DNA of 64,000 bases from Kitasatospora sp. DSM 101779 (GTDB taxonomy: Bacteria > Actinomycetota > Actinomycetes > Streptomycetales > Streptomycetaceae): NCBI RefSeq assembly GCF_025655475.1, contig NZ_JAHTIK010000001.1, positions 3,069,457 through 3,133,456 on the forward strand, given 5' to 3'. A program made the position numbers and the translations under genes. The notes beneath the pieces are model-generated. The model ran no database searches, was not told the origin of the DNA, and was given only the letters and a program-made list of their open reading frames with translations. Below are positions 35,941 to 44,757 of the stretch, in pieces (positions within the stretch are counted from its first letter, which is position 1; every line of letters starts with the position of its first letter).

Positions 35941-37710
35941 TCACTTGCCGTCGGAGACGCCCAGGGCCTGGAAGTCGACCTCACCGAACGCGTCGTTGAT
36001 GAAGACGTTGGTCAGGCGCGGGTTGCGGTAGTTGAGCGCCTTGTCGGCGACGATCGGCAGCCACACCGCGGTGTCGACGACCTTGTGGTTGATCTGCTTG
36101 TAGAGCTCGGCGGCCTTGGCCGGGTCCGTCTGGGCGGCGGCCTGGTCGAAGAGCTTGTCGACCTCGGGGTCCGAGGTCTCCGGGTAGTTGCTGTTGCCGT
36201 TCTTGGTGATGAAGCGGCTGTCCATCAGGGGCTGCATGTAGCCCGCGCCGTTCGGGTAGTCGGCGCCCCAGCCGGCCACGATCAGGCCGTAGCCCTTCTG
36301 GTGGACGACGTCCGGCGCACCGGCGACGGAGGCGAGCAGCTTGCCGTCGTACTGGTCGACGTTCACCGTCACGTTGATGGCCTTGAGGGCGGTCTGCAGC
36401 GCGACGGCCGAGTTGACCTCCTTGGCCTTGTTGCCGCGGACGGCGATCGTGGTGGTGAAGCCGTCGGCCTTGCCGCACTCCTTGAGCTCGGCCTTGGCCT
36501 TCTCCAGGTCCGGCTTGCCCTTGGTCAGGCCGAACGGGTCGTAGTCGTCCGAGCCGAGGATGTTCGGGGGCAGCATGTTGCCGTAGGTGGAGCCGGCGAC
36601 CGAACCGCCGCGGGCGGTCTGCAGCGCGGTGGTGTCGGCCGCGTACAGCACGGCCTTGCGGCAGTGGATGTTGTCGAAGGGGGCGACCTTCTGGTTCAGC
36701 GCGATGAAGCGGATGAAGCCGTTGTACGGGTCGTCCGTGTTGGCCTTGAGCTTCTCGTCCTGCAGGACCTTGACCTGGGCGGCCTGGGAGAGGCCGGTCT
36801 GGCCGAAGTCGATGTCGACGGAGCCGGCCAGCAGGCGGGCGTCCATGTCGTCGGCGTTCGAGGTGACGGTCAGCTTGACGGTGTCCGGCAGCGCCTTGCG
36901 GAACGGGTCGGTGGCCGGGTCCCAGTTCTCGTTGCGGACGAGCTCGTAGCCCTTGCCCGGCTCGACCTTGGCGAACTTGTAGGGGCCGGAGGAGACCGGC
37001 TTGTCACCGTACTTCGCGCCGGTGTCCAGCTTCTGCGGGACGGGCGAGGCGGAGCCCATCGCGAGCAGGAACGGGAAGGACGAGTCGGCCTTCGCCAGCT
37101 TGAAGACGATGGTGGTGTCGGTGGGGGTCTCGACCGACTTCAGACCCAGCTTGTTGGGGTCGGTGTCCTTGTACGGGCCGGGGTAGTTCTGGCCCTGGTC
37201 CAGGGACTGGATCAGGTAGGTCGGGCCGCCGGAGACGACGTCCTGCGCGAAGATGCGCTCGATGCCGTACTTGATGTCCTTCGAGGTGATCGGCGAGCCG
37301 TCCTCGAACTTCAGACCCTGCTTCAGGTGGAAGGTGTAGGTCTTGCCGTCGGAGGACACGGCCGGCTGGTTCGCCGCCAGGTCCGGGACGAGCTTGAGGC
37401 CGTCCTTGCCCGGCTTCGCGTCGAAGGCCAGGAGGGTGCGGGCGTAGTAGCGCTCGAAGTTCCACACCGAGGCGTAGTAGGCGCGGCCCGGGTCGAGCGA
37501 GTCGACGTCGGTGCTCGTCCAGAGGTTGAGCGTGCCGCCCTTCTTGTCGGAGGGGTTCAGCACCTTGTCCACCGCGGCGTTGAAGCCACTGGCCGAGCCC
37601 TTGCCCGCGCTGTCGCTCGTGCCACCGCCCTTGGTGCCGCCGCAGGCCGCGGTGGTCAGGGCGAGCGCAGCCACGAGGGAGGCTGCGGCAAGTGTCCTGT
37701 TGCGCTTCAT
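35941..37710 (-). CDS. Peptide ABC transporter substrate-binding lipoprotein
   Basis: The extracellular solute-binding component (SBP_bac_5/DppA-OppA family), 589 residues. It has a basic start (MKRNR), a hydrophobic signal and a lipobox ending TTAAC, so it is tethered to the membrane. Family segments are visible: GGTLNLWTSTDVDSLDPG at the start of the mature fold, the KFEDGSPITSKDIKYGIERI motif, and SGPYKFAKVEPGKGYELVRN. ATG 37710 follows GGAGGA by 11 bases; an upstream ATG adds only a non-signal tail. It sits between the two permease genes. The peptide specificity is unknown. It is not in the bldK neighbourhood. Confidence 0.94.
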   Translation of the reverse strand: MKRNRTLAAASLVAALALTTAACGGTKGGGTSDSAGKGSASGFNAAVDKVLNPSDKKGGTLNLWTSTDVDSLDPGRAYYASVWNFERYYARTLLAFDAKPGKDGLKLVPDLAANQPAVSSDGKTYTFHLKQGLKFEDGSPITSKDIKYGIERIFAQDVVSGGPTYLIQSLDQGQNYPGPYKDTDPNKLGLKSVETPTDTTIVFKLAKADSSFPFLLAMGSASPVPQKLDTGAKYGDKPVSSGPYKFAKVEPGKGYELVRNENWDPATDPFRKALPDTVKLTVTSNADDMDARLLAGSVDIDFGQTGLSQAAQVKVLQDEKLKANTDDPYNGFIRFIALNQKVAPFDNIHCRKAVLYAADTTALQTARGGSVAGSTYGNMLPPNILGSDDYDPFGLTKGKPDLEKAKAELKECGKADGFTTTIAVRGNKAKEVNSAVALQTALKAINVTVNVDQYDGKLLASVAGAPDVVHQKGYGLIVAGWGADYPNGAGYMQPLMDSRFITKNGNSNYPETSDPEVDKLFDQAAAQTDPAKAAELYKQINHKVVDTAVWLPIVADKALNYRNPRLTNVFINDAFGEVDFQALGVSDGK

Positions 37711-37808
37711 GGGTACGGAGTCCTCCTGGTGATGTGCGGGCACGAACGGTCCGCCGGGGGTGGGCAGGCTGAGAGGGACCTGCCTGGTATGTGGGGGGAG
37801 AGGAAGGG

Positions 37809-38795
37809 CTAGTTGCCCTTGGGGTCGAGCGCGTCCCGGAGGCCGTCGCCGAAGAGGTTGAACGCGAGCACCGTGACGAAGATCGCGAGACCGGGGACGA
37901 CCATGTAGGTCGGGTCGGCCTGGTAGATCCGGGTCGCCTCGGAGAGCATCTGTCCCCAGGACGGCGTCGGCGGCTTCACACCGGCGCCCAGGAAGCTGAG
38001 CGCCGCCTCGCTGAGGATGTTGGTGGGGATGATCAGCGTCGTGTAGACGAGGATCGGGGCGACCAGGTTCGGCAGCAGCTCGCGGAAGAGGATGTGGATG
38101 CTGCCGGCGCCGAGGCTGCGGGCGGCGTCCACGAACTCCCGCTCGCGCAGCGACAGTGCCTGGCCGCGGACGATGCGGCCGATGTACGGCCAGCCGAAGA
38201 AGCCGATGACCAGCACCAGGATGCCCATGCGCAGGGCGGTGCCGCCGAGGCCGAGCAGCGAGTTCGGCATGACCGAGACGAGCGCGATGGAGAAGAGCAG
38301 CTGCGGGAAGGCCAGCAGCACGTCCATCACCCGGCTGATCGCCGCGTCGACCCAGCCGCCGAAGTAGCCGGCCGCGGCACCGAGCACGACGCCGATCAGG
38401 ACGGAGACGCCGGCCGCCAGGAAGGCCACGGTGAGCGAGATCTGGGCGCCGTAGAGGATCCGGCTGAAGACGTCGCGGCCGAAGGTCGGGTCGACGCCGA
38501 GCAGGAAGTCGCCGCTCATTCCGCCGAACGCGCCCTTGGGAAGGCCGAGGTCCGGGTTGATCTGGTCCGGGTGGGGCTCGTCGACCGGGTGGCCGAACAG
38601 CGCCGTCAGCACCGGCGCGAAGATCGCGGCGAGGATCAGCAGGAGCACCACGGTGCCGCCCGCGAGGGCGACCTTGTCACGCTTCAGCCGGTCCCAGGCG
38701 ATCCGGCCCGGAGAGCGGCCCTGGATGCGCTTGGCCGGGGCGGCCGTGGCGGCCTCGGGCCGGGCAGAGCCGGTGGTCTCGGTGGGTGTGGTCAT
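37809..38795 (-). CDS. Peptide ABC transporter permease (OppC/DppC-like)
   Basis: The second permease, 328 residues, and the first gene of the importer operon. A cytoplasmic Ala/Thr/Pro tail (~1-30) precedes the first span (VALAGGTVVLLLILAAIFAPVL); five further spans follow. The EAA loop reads FVDAARSLGAGSIHILFRELLPN. ATG 38795 has only a weak GGGG ribosome site at long spacing. 98 bases separate it from the binding-protein gene. The order permease-binding protein-permease-ATPase-ATPase is unusual only in that the binding protein is not first. Confidence 0.93.
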   Translation of the reverse strand: MTTPTETTGSARPEAATAAPAKRIQGRSPGRIAWDRLKRDKVALAGGTVVLLLILAAIFAPVLTALFGHPVDEPHPDQINPDLGLPKGAFGGMSGDFLLGVDPTFGRDVFSRILYGAQISLTVAFLAAGVSVLIGVVLGAAAGYFGGWVDAAISRVMDVLLAFPQLLFSIALVSVMPNSLLGLGGTALRMGILVLVIGFFGWPYIGRIVRGQALSLREREFVDAARSLGAGSIHILFRELLPNLVAPILVYTTLIIPTNILSEAALSFLGAGVKPPTPSWGQMLSEATRIYQADPTYMVVPGLAIFVTVLAFNLFGDGLRDALDPKGN

Positions 38796-39380
38796 GAGTC
38801 AGTTCGTTCCCCTCGCCGACGGTGGCCGGCCCACGGCCCGGTCCGGCGGGGCGACCCGGGCCCGATCAGGGCCCGGACCCCGGTGCGGTCCGGAGTTCGC
38901 GACAGGTGCGGTGCAGAGCGGTGCGGTGGTTCCGTACGCCGGTGCGGCGGTGCAGAGTTCGTTTTCGGGGTGCCGGATCCGGCCGTCGGGCACGGGGCCG
39001 GAGGGCGGATCACGGCATTGCGGGGGTACTGCGGGTCCTGCGTGGTGCCGGAGTGCGCGGCATGCACATCGCGCGGTTCGGCGTCATCAGGGCGCGATCA
39101 CCTTTGTGGGGATCGGCTCGCGCACTGCTGTGGGCAGCACTCTCTGTCATCGGAGAAGGGTTCCGCCAGAGGGGGCAACCGAAGGATGCCTAACTGTGAT
39201 CTGCCGGCATGCAGGTCCGTTCGTCCCCGAATACGCCTCTTCACACGGCTGAAACAAGACTGTCAAGACGGGTACTGACGGAAGCCCGCCAACGGCGGGA
39301 AGCCGCCACCACCTGGGCAGAACCCGCCACTGGCGGAACACCGCCACAAGGACGGGTAAAGGGGAGGGAAAGGGAGAGGA
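38796..39380. promoter_or_regulatory. 585-base intergenic region upstream of the peptide importer
   Basis: No supported gene. On the minus strand a perfect TTGACA (39266-39261) is 465 bases before the first importer gene without a clear -10. Five GGTGC[GA]G elements cluster at 38882-38947, and a perfect dyad CCGGGCCC-N5-GGGCCCGG lies at 38856-38876. Near 39281-39345 two small hairpins built on CCGCC/GGCGG follow the SseB-like gene and may terminate it. Part of the region (39200-39270) is AT-richer. Short antisense frames here overlap the importer promoter and lack ribosome sites. Confidence 0.4.
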
Positions 39381-40268
39381 TCAGCGGCCGGGGTAGCCCG
39401 GCCAGGGCTGCTGGGGCCACGGCTGCGGCGCCGGCGCCGACTGCGGAGAGTAACCATAGGGCGGGTAGGGGGCCGCGCCCTGCGGACGTCCGTACTGGGT
39501 GTCGCGGTCGAAGAACGGGCGGGCGTTCGCCCGCATCCACATCGCCACCGGGTCGAACTCGTCGGCCATCGCGACCGTCGAGACCGCCAGCCCCTCCGGG
39601 GCCAGCTGGGCGGCCCGCTGCACCAGGGCGCGGGCGGCCTCCACCGACGGCGGGGAGTTGTCGTACAGGTCCAGGCCGACCGCCAGGTACGGCTCGCCCA
39701 GCACGGGCTGCACCCACGCCTGGCGCAGCGAGCGCAGCGGGCGGATCTGCGCGGCCTGCTGCTCCAGCAGGCCGTAGAACTGCGGCGCGTTCAGCCGCGG
39801 TTCGGAGATCTGCAGCGGACCGGCCGGCAGCCGGTCCAGGCCGACCGCGATGCGTCTCAGGTCGGCCCACGGGATGCCGACGCCGCCGCCCGGGGCGTGC
39901 GGGTTCAGCCACAGGCCCCAGCGGGTGCGGAAGAGCGCGGCGGCGATCTCCTGGCCGGAGACGACCTCGTGCGCGCGGGCCCAGCCGCTCGCGGCGAGCT
40001 GTTCGGCGGAGGTGACGGCGGGGGCGTAGCCGTGCCCGCCGATGTCCATGTTCCCGTACTGGGCGTCCGGGCTGCCGGGCGTGCCGTGCCAGAGCAGCAT
40101 CCAGACCTGCCCCTGGGCGAGGGCCCGCAGCAGGTTCTCGTACGCGTCGTAGCGCTCCGGGCCGACGGCGCCGAGGGCGCGCTCGATGGCGCCCGGGTCA
40201 CCGCTGGGCCGTGCCACGGGTGCCTGGCCCCACGGGCCCGGCCCGCCGCCTGCCGCTGCCGCGCTCAT
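39381..40268 (-). CDS. SseB-family protein (longer paralogue, Pro/Gln/Tyr tail)
   Basis: A 295-residue protein of the SseB family (named for enhanced serine sensitivity in E. coli). The N-terminal SseB domain has RYDAYENLLRALAQGQVWMLLW and WGLWLNPHAPGGGVGIPW; the C-terminal SseB domain has RPLRSLRQAWVQPVLGEPYLAVGLDLYD and the final FDRDTQYG. The last ~30 residues are low complexity, rich in Pro, Tyr, Gln and Trp. ATG 40268 follows GAGGCGG. It is the second of two adjacent SseB genes, 177 bases after its paralogue, both pointing away from the glycine riboswitch. Biochemical function is unknown. Confidence 0.8.
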   Translation of the reverse strand: MSAAAAGGGPGPWGQAPVARPSGDPGAIERALGAVGPERYDAYENLLRALAQGQVWMLLWHGTPGSPDAQYGNMDIGGHGYAPAVTSAEQLAASGWARAHEVVSGQEIAAALFRTRWGLWLNPHAPGGGVGIPWADLRRIAVGLDRLPAGPLQISEPRLNAPQFYGLLEQQAAQIRPLRSLRQAWVQPVLGEPYLAVGLDLYDNSPPSVEAARALVQRAAQLAPEGLAVSTVAMADEFDPVAMWMRANARPFFDRDTQYGRPQGAAPYPPYGYSPQSAPAPQPWPQQPWPGYPGR

Positions 40269-40445
40269 GCGCCCGCCTCGCTCCGCTCGCTCACGTCGCC
40301 GTGCCCCGTCTTGTTCTGTCTTCCGCCGCTCGTGCCCACTGCCGGGCAGCACCCTATTGCGCGCGGCCGACAGACGTCATGCCGCATACCCCGTCGTGGC
40401 GCCCCGGGCGCTGCCGCCGTCCGCCGCTGCCGGCCGGGCCGGCGG

Positions 40446-41240
40446 TCACGCCCGGACGTAGAACGGTGCGACGCGGGTCACCAGCCACTCGACGACGGGG
40501 TCGTCGGCCAGGTCCAGCAGCACCAGGTGGACGCCCCACGGCGGCGGGGCGGTTCCGAGCGCCCGGCCGAGCGCCTCGTTGACCTGCACCGGTTCGGCCG
40601 GCCAGGCCGGGTCCAGCTGCACGCCGACGTACAGCTGCGGGGCGTCGGCCTCCACCCGGGCGAGCGCCCGACGGGCCGTCAGGACGCCCGGCAGGCGGGA
40701 GAGTTCTGCGGTGGCCGCGGCGAGGAAGGCGTACGGCTCCTGGTGCGGCTCGGGCTCGCGCAGCGCCACCGCGGCGCCCTCGGAGGCCGGTTCGCCCGGC
40801 ATCCGGTCGCCCTGCGGACCGCGGCGCAGCTCGCCGACGCCCTCCGGCGGCACCGGGATGCCCACCGGCGCCTCCGGGTTGACGGCGATGCCGATGCCGA
40901 GCGGCAGCCCGCGGGCGAACTCCCACACCGGTGCGATCGCGAACGGCATGCCGGGGGCGTGCTGCAGGAACTGCTCCTGCGAGGAGAACACCGGAACGTA
41001 GGGCGTGCCGGCGAGTTCGATGGTCGGCAGGTCCAGCGAGGTGCCCTGTGGGTCGGCGCCGGCCGGCAGCGGGATCCACACCTGGCTGCGGGCGAGCACC
41101 TCGATCACCCGCGGCGTGGCGCCGGGGTCGCCGAGCGCGGCGGTGAGCACCTGCTCCAGTTCGTTGGACGGCCATCCGCCGCCCTCCGGCGCCGTGCCGG
41201 GTGCGGCCCACGCCTGTGCCTCGCCCGCCGGATACCCCAT
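40446..41240 (-). CDS. SseB-family protein
   Basis: A 264-residue SseB-family protein. The N-terminal domain is recognised by LEQVLTAALGD, VLARSQVWIPLP and the FSSQEQFLQHAPGM segment; the C-terminal domain by LSRLPGVLTARRALARVEAD, PQLYVGVQLDPAWP and the end VVEWLVTRVAPFYVRA. It differs from its downstream paralogue by an acidic insert (~140-165) and by lacking the aromatic tail. ATG 41240 follows AAGGGG; a TAGGCT -10 box lies 31 bases upstream. SseB overproduction relieves serine sensitivity in E. coli by an unknown route, so its position beside the glycine/serine genes is suggestive. Confidence 0.85.
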   Translation of the reverse strand: MGYPAGEAQAWAAPGTAPEGGGWPSNELEQVLTAALGDPGATPRVIEVLARSQVWIPLPAGADPQGTSLDLPTIELAGTPYVPVFSSQEQFLQHAPGMPFAIAPVWEFARGLPLGIGIAVNPEAPVGIPVPPEGVGELRRGPQGDRMPGEPASEGAAVALREPEPHQEPYAFLAAATAELSRLPGVLTARRALARVEADAPQLYVGVQLDPAWPAEPVQVNEALGRALGTAPPPWGVHLVLLDLADDPVVEWLVTRVAPFYVRA

Positions 41241-41270
41241 GTACGGCCCCTTCGCTCGTCCCCTGTACAG

Positions 41271-41276
41271 AGCCTA
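41271..41276 (-). promoter_or_regulatory. Candidate -10 box of the sseB pair
   Basis: TAGGCT on the minus strand, 31 bases before the SseB ATG. It would give a short leader that includes the AAGGGG ribosome site. No clear -35. Confidence 0.45.
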
Positions 41277-41363
41277 GCGGGCCGCCCCCTCTCCCATCAG
41301 GCCCGGCGGCATGCCATGATGAGCGCGCTCGACCCTCCAAGTTCATACTGGCCGCTCGAACCC

Positions 41364-41557
41364 GCGCGGGAGAGTCCGGAACGCCCCCTGGGGCGAGGCC
41401 GGCGCCGAAGGAGCAAGTCCTCCCCGGAATCTCTCAGGCACCCATACCGCACGGGCGAGGCACATCTGGAAAGTGGACACGGCCGCGCCGTGCGCCCACC
41501 CACGGTGCAAGCCGCCATCCTTGAGGTGGCGGTGAAGCTCTCAGGTTGTTGACGACA
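41364..41557 (+). ncRNA. Tandem glycine riboswitch upstream of gcvT
   Basis: Both glycine aptamers are readable. Aptamer 1 has GGGAGAGTCC (41368-41377), GCGCCGAAGGAGCAA (41402-41416) and GGAATCTCTCAGGC (41426-41439). Aptamer 2 has TCTGGAAAGTG (from 41465), CGGTGCAAGCC (from 41503) and GAAGCTCTCAGGTT (41534-41547). The short linker between them is typical. The class is known to switch on glycine cleavage genes when glycine is abundant. No strong terminator lies between aptamer 2 and gcvT, and the start region is about 90 bases away, so translational or later transcriptional control are both possible. Confidence 0.95.
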
Positions 41558-41645
41558 GACGGGGAGACTCCACCCGCCGTCCTGCCCGTTTCCGGACAGG
41601 AGGGTCGCCCGTGTGCCCGCAGAGCAGCCAAGGAGTCCTGCCGTC

Positions 41646-42764
41646 ATGTCCCTCCGCCTCACCGCGCTCGACGCGCTGCACCGCTCGCTCGGTGCCACCA
41701 TGACCGACTTCGCCGGCTGGGACATGCCGCTGCGCTACGGCAGCGAGCGCGAGGAGCACCTCGCCGTCCGCACGAAGGCCGGTCTGTTCGACCTCTCGCA
41801 CATGGGCGAGATCACCGTCTCCGGCCCGCAGGCCGGCGAGATGCTGGACCACGCGCTGGTCGGCTTCATCTCGGCGCTGGGCGTGCTGCGCGCCCGCTAC
41901 ACCATGATCTGCCGCGAGGACGGCGGCATCCTCGACGACCTGATCGTCTACCGCACCGCGGAGGACGAGTACATGGTGGTCGCGAACGCCTCCAACGCCC
42001 AGGTGGTGCTGGACGCGCTGACCGAGCGCGCCGAGGGCTTCGACGCGGTCGTCCGCGACGACCGCGACGCCTACGCGCTGATCGCCGTCCAGGGCCCGGA
42101 GGCGAACGGCATCCTCGCCTCGCTGACCGACGCCGACCTGCCCGGCCTGAAGTACTACGCGCTGCTGCCCGCGACCGTCGCCGACAAGCAGGTCTGGCTC
42201 GCCCGTACGGGCTACACCGGCGAGGACGGCTTCGAGGTCTTCTGCGCCCCGGCCGACGCCGAGCACCTGTGGCAGGCGCTGACCGCGGCCGGCGCCGACA
42301 GGGGCCTGGTCCCGTGCGGTCTGTCCTGCCGCGACACGCTGCGCCTGGAGGCCGGCATGCCGCTGTACGGCCACGAGCTGTCCACCGACCTGACCCCGTT
42401 CGACGCCGGTCTCGGCCGCGTGGTGCGCTTCGACAAGACGACCAACGAGGGCGCCTTCGTCGGCCGCAAGGCCCTGGAGCAGGCGGCCGCCGAGGCCGAG
42501 TCCGCGCCGCCGCGCAAGCTGGTCGGCCTGGTCTCCGAGGGCAAGCGGGTGCCGCGCGCCGAGTACGCGGTGGTCGACGCCGACGGTAACCCGATCGGCC
42601 GGATCACCTCGGGCGCCCCCTCCCCCACGCTCGGCAAGCCGATCGCCATCGCCTACGTGGACGCGGTGCACGCCGAGCCCGGCACCGCCGTCGCGGTCGA
42701 CGTGCGCGGCAAGGCCGAGCCGGTCCAGGTCGTGGCGCTGCCGTTCTACAAGCGCGCCCGCTGA
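41646..42764 (+). CDS. gcvT: Aminomethyltransferase (glycine cleavage T protein)
   Basis: GcvT takes the aminomethyl group from lipoyl-GcvH, releases ammonia and makes 5,10-methylene-tetrahydrofolate. The 372 residues show the family start TALDALHRSLGATMTDFAGWDMPLRY, the folate-site segment LSHMGEI and the GYTGEDGFEVF and LGRVVRFDK motifs. ATG 41646 follows AAGGAG by 12 bases; longer frames upstream run into the riboswitch. It is the first gene of gcvT-gcvH-glyA, so the whole set is probably under the glycine riboswitch. Confidence 0.96.
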   Translation: MSLRLTALDALHRSLGATMTDFAGWDMPLRYGSEREEHLAVRTKAGLFDLSHMGEITVSGPQAGEMLDHALVGFISALGVLRARYTMICREDGGILDDLIVYRTAEDEYMVVANASNAQVVLDALTERAEGFDAVVRDDRDAYALIAVQGPEANGILASLTDADLPGLKYYALLPATVADKQVWLARTGYTGEDGFEVFCAPADAEHLWQALTAAGADRGLVPCGLSCRDTLRLEAGMPLYGHELSTDLTPFDAGLGRVVRFDKTTNEGAFVGRKALEQAAAEAESAPPRKLVGLVSEGKRVPRAEYAVVDADGNPIGRITSGAPSPTLGKPIAIAYVDAVHAEPGTAVAVDVRGKAEPVQVVALPFYKRAR

Positions 42765-42796
42765 GCACCTCCGCACCCCGCTTCACCGCCGTCCCC

Positions 42797-42823
42797 GTGG
42801 CGGTCCGTCCAGCGGACGGCCAC
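42797..42823 (+). other. Hairpin between gcvT and gcvH
   Basis: CCGTCC (42805-42810) and GGACGG (42814-42819) pair around AGC, with outer GTGG/CCAC extending the stem. It may tune read-through or message stability between the two genes. Confidence 0.4.
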
Positions 42824-42857
42824 GCCCCTCCCCCTTGCGATCCTGGAGAATGACGCC

Positions 42858-43232
42858 ATGAGCAACCCCACGCACCTGCAGTACACCAAGGAGCACGAGT
42901 GGCTGACCGCCGCCGTGGACGGGGTGTCGACGATCGGCATCACCGCGCACGCGGCCGACGCCCTCGGCGACATCGTCTACGTCCAGCTCCCGGAGGTCGG
43001 TGACGCCGTCACCGCCGGTGAGACCTGTGGCGAGCTCGAGTCCACCAAGTCGGTCAGCGACCTGTTCTCGCCCGTCACCGGCGAGGTCGTGGAGGTCAAC
43101 CAGGCCGTCCTCGACGACAACGCCCTGGTGAACAGCTCCCCGTTCGAGGATGGCTGGCTGTTCAAGGTCCGCGTCGAGGCGACCGACGAGCTGCTCGACG
43201 CCGAGGCGTACACCGCGTTCATCGGCGGCTGA
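42858..43232 (+). CDS. gcvH: Glycine cleavage system H protein
   Basis: The lipoyl carrier that shuttles the aminomethyl group between the P, T and L proteins. It is 124 residues, the normal size. The lipoylation site is K64 in [13 protein letters not shown], in the expected turn between two strands; LPEVGD and [11 protein letters not shown] are other family marks. ATG 42858 follows TGGAGA. It lies 93 bases after gcvT. No gcvP is in the window; in Streptomyces the P protein is normally encoded elsewhere. Confidence 0.96.
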   Translation: MSNPTHLQYTKEHEWLTAAVDGVSTIGITAHAADALGDIVYVQLPEVGDAVTAGETCGELESTKSVSDLFSPVTGEVVEVNQAVLDDNALVNSSPFEDGWLFKVRVEATDELLDAEAYTAFIGG

Positions 43233-43309
43233 CCGCCCTGCCACCGGGGCGGTCGCAGTGCGGCGGCCGCCCCGCCACAGCCCTTCGCTCCACGGGGAGA
43301 CCCCACCTC

Positions 43310-44578
43310 ATGACGGTTCTGAACCAGTCCCTGCACGCGCTCGACCCGGAGATCGCGGCTGCGGTCGACGCCGAGCTGCACCGCCAGCAGACCACCCTCG
43401 AAATGATCGCCTCCGAGAACTTCGCCCCGGTGGCGGTCATGGAGGCCCAGGGTTCGGTCCTGACCAACAAGTACGCCGAGGGCTACCCCGGCAAGCGCTA
43501 CTACGGCGGCTGCGAGCACGTCGACGTCGCCGAGCAGATCGCCATCGACCGGGTGAAGGCGCTGTTCGGCGCCGAGCACGCGAACGTCCAGCCGCACTCC
43601 GGTGCGCAGGCGAACGCCGCGGCGATGTTCGCGCTGATCCAGCCGGGCGACACCATCCTGGGCCTGAGCCTGGCGCACGGCGGCCACCTCACCCACGGCA
43701 TGAAGATCAACTTCTCCGGCAAGCTCTACAACGTGGCCGCGTACCACGTCGACGAGAAGACCGGCCAGGTCGACATGGCCGAGGTCGAGCGCCTCGCCAA
43801 GGAGCACCAGCCGAAGCTGATCATCGCCGGCTGGTCCGCCTACCCGCGCCAGCTCGACTTCGCCGAGTTCCGCCGCATCGCGGACGAGGTCGGCGCGCTG
43901 CTCATGGTCGACATGGCGCACTTCGCCGGCCTGGTCGCCGCGGGCCTGCACCCCTCGCCGGTGCCGTACGCGGACGTGGTCACCACCACCACCCACAAGA
44001 CCCTGGGCGGCCCGCGCGGCGGCGTCATCCTCTGCAAGGAGCAGTGGGCCAAGAAGATCAACTCCGCGGTCTTCCCCGGCCAGCAGGGCGGCCCGCTGGA
44101 GCACGTGATCGCCGCCAAGGCCGTGGCCTTCAAGGTCGCCGCCTCGGAGGAGTTCAAGGACCGCCAGCGCCGCACCCTGGAGGGCGCGAAGATCCTGGCC
44201 GAGCGCCTGCTGCGCCAGGACACCGTGGACGCCGGCGTCTCGGTGCTCTCCGGCGGCACCGACGTGCACCTCGTCCTGGTCGACCTGCGCAACAGCGAGC
44301 TCAACGGCCAGGACGCCGAGGACCGCCTGCACGAGGTCGGCATCACGGTCAACCGCAACGCCGTGCCGAACGACCCGCGCCCGCCCATGATCACTTCGGG
44401 CCTGCGCGTCGGCACCCCGGCGCTGGCCACCCGCGGCTTCCAGGCGGAGGACTTCCGCGAGGTCGCCGACGTCATCGCCGAGACCCTGCTGCCCGGCTTC
44501 GACGAGGCCAAGGCGGCCGCCCTCAAGGCCCGGGTGACCGCGCTCGCCGCGAAGTACCCGCTCTACCCCGAGCTGTGA
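43310..44578 (+). CDS. glyA: Serine hydroxymethyltransferase
   Basis: The PLP enzyme interconverts serine and glycine, with transfer of a one-carbon unit to tetrahydrofolate. The 422 residues show [20 protein letters not shown] at the substrate site, the Thr-rich PLP motif [14 protein letters not shown] with the Schiff-base lysine at K230, and RIGTP-like GLRVGTPA near the end. ATG 43310 follows GGGGAG. It follows gcvH by 77 bases on the same strand. With GcvTH it consumes a glycine-derived methylene group to make serine, which SdaA then deaminates. Confidence 0.96.
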   Translation: MTVLNQSLHALDPEIAAAVDAELHRQQTTLEMIASENFAPVAVMEAQGSVLTNKYAEGYPGKRYYGGCEHVDVAEQIAIDRVKALFGAEHANVQPHSGAQANAAAMFALIQPGDTILGLSLAHGGHLTHGMKINFSGKLYNVAAYHVDEKTGQVDMAEVERLAKEHQPKLIIAGWSAYPRQLDFAEFRRIADEVGALLMVDMAHFAGLVAAGLHPSPVPYADVVTTTTHKTLGGPRGGVILCKEQWAKKINSAVFPGQQGGPLEHVIAAKAVAFKVAASEEFKDRQRRTLEGAKILAERLLRQDTVDAGVSVLSGGTDVHLVLVDLRNSELNGQDAEDRLHEVGITVNRNAVPNDPRPPMITSGLRVGTPALATRGFQAEDFREVADVIAETLLPGFDEAKAAALKARVTALAAKYPLYPEL

Positions 44579-44667
44579 CCCGCACCCCGCGGTAGGACCG
44601 ACCGGGTCGGTCCCAGCAGTTCGTCCCCCGGTGACCGGCCTCACCCCGGCCGGACGCCAGGAATTCC

Positions 44668-44705
44668 GGGGCACCGCGCACACTGGACAGTGCGCGCGGT
44701 GCCCC
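44668..44705 (+). terminator. Long hairpin between glyA and sdaA
   Basis: Arms 44668-44685 and 44688-44705 match at 17 of 18 positions with only GA between them. It lies 90 bases after glyA and 52 before sdaA. It is most simply the glyA terminator, but its closeness to sdaA also allows a regulatory role. A smaller perfect dyad (GGACCGACC/GGTCGGTCC) lies just after the glyA stop. Confidence 0.65.
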
Positions 44706-44757
44706 GTTCCGTACCACCCGCAAGTCCTTCCACGAGACCAGACAAGGACGTCCCCCC

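Noticed and set aside
35941-38795. Importer considered as the BldK developmental peptide transporter
   Set aside because: Gene order and chromosomal context (next to sseB and gcv genes) do not match the bldK locus; it is a different peptide importer.
38792-39067. 91-codon minus-strand frame upstream of the importer
   Set aside because: It overlaps the start of the first permease gene, is Pro/Arg/Thr-rich and has no ribosome site.
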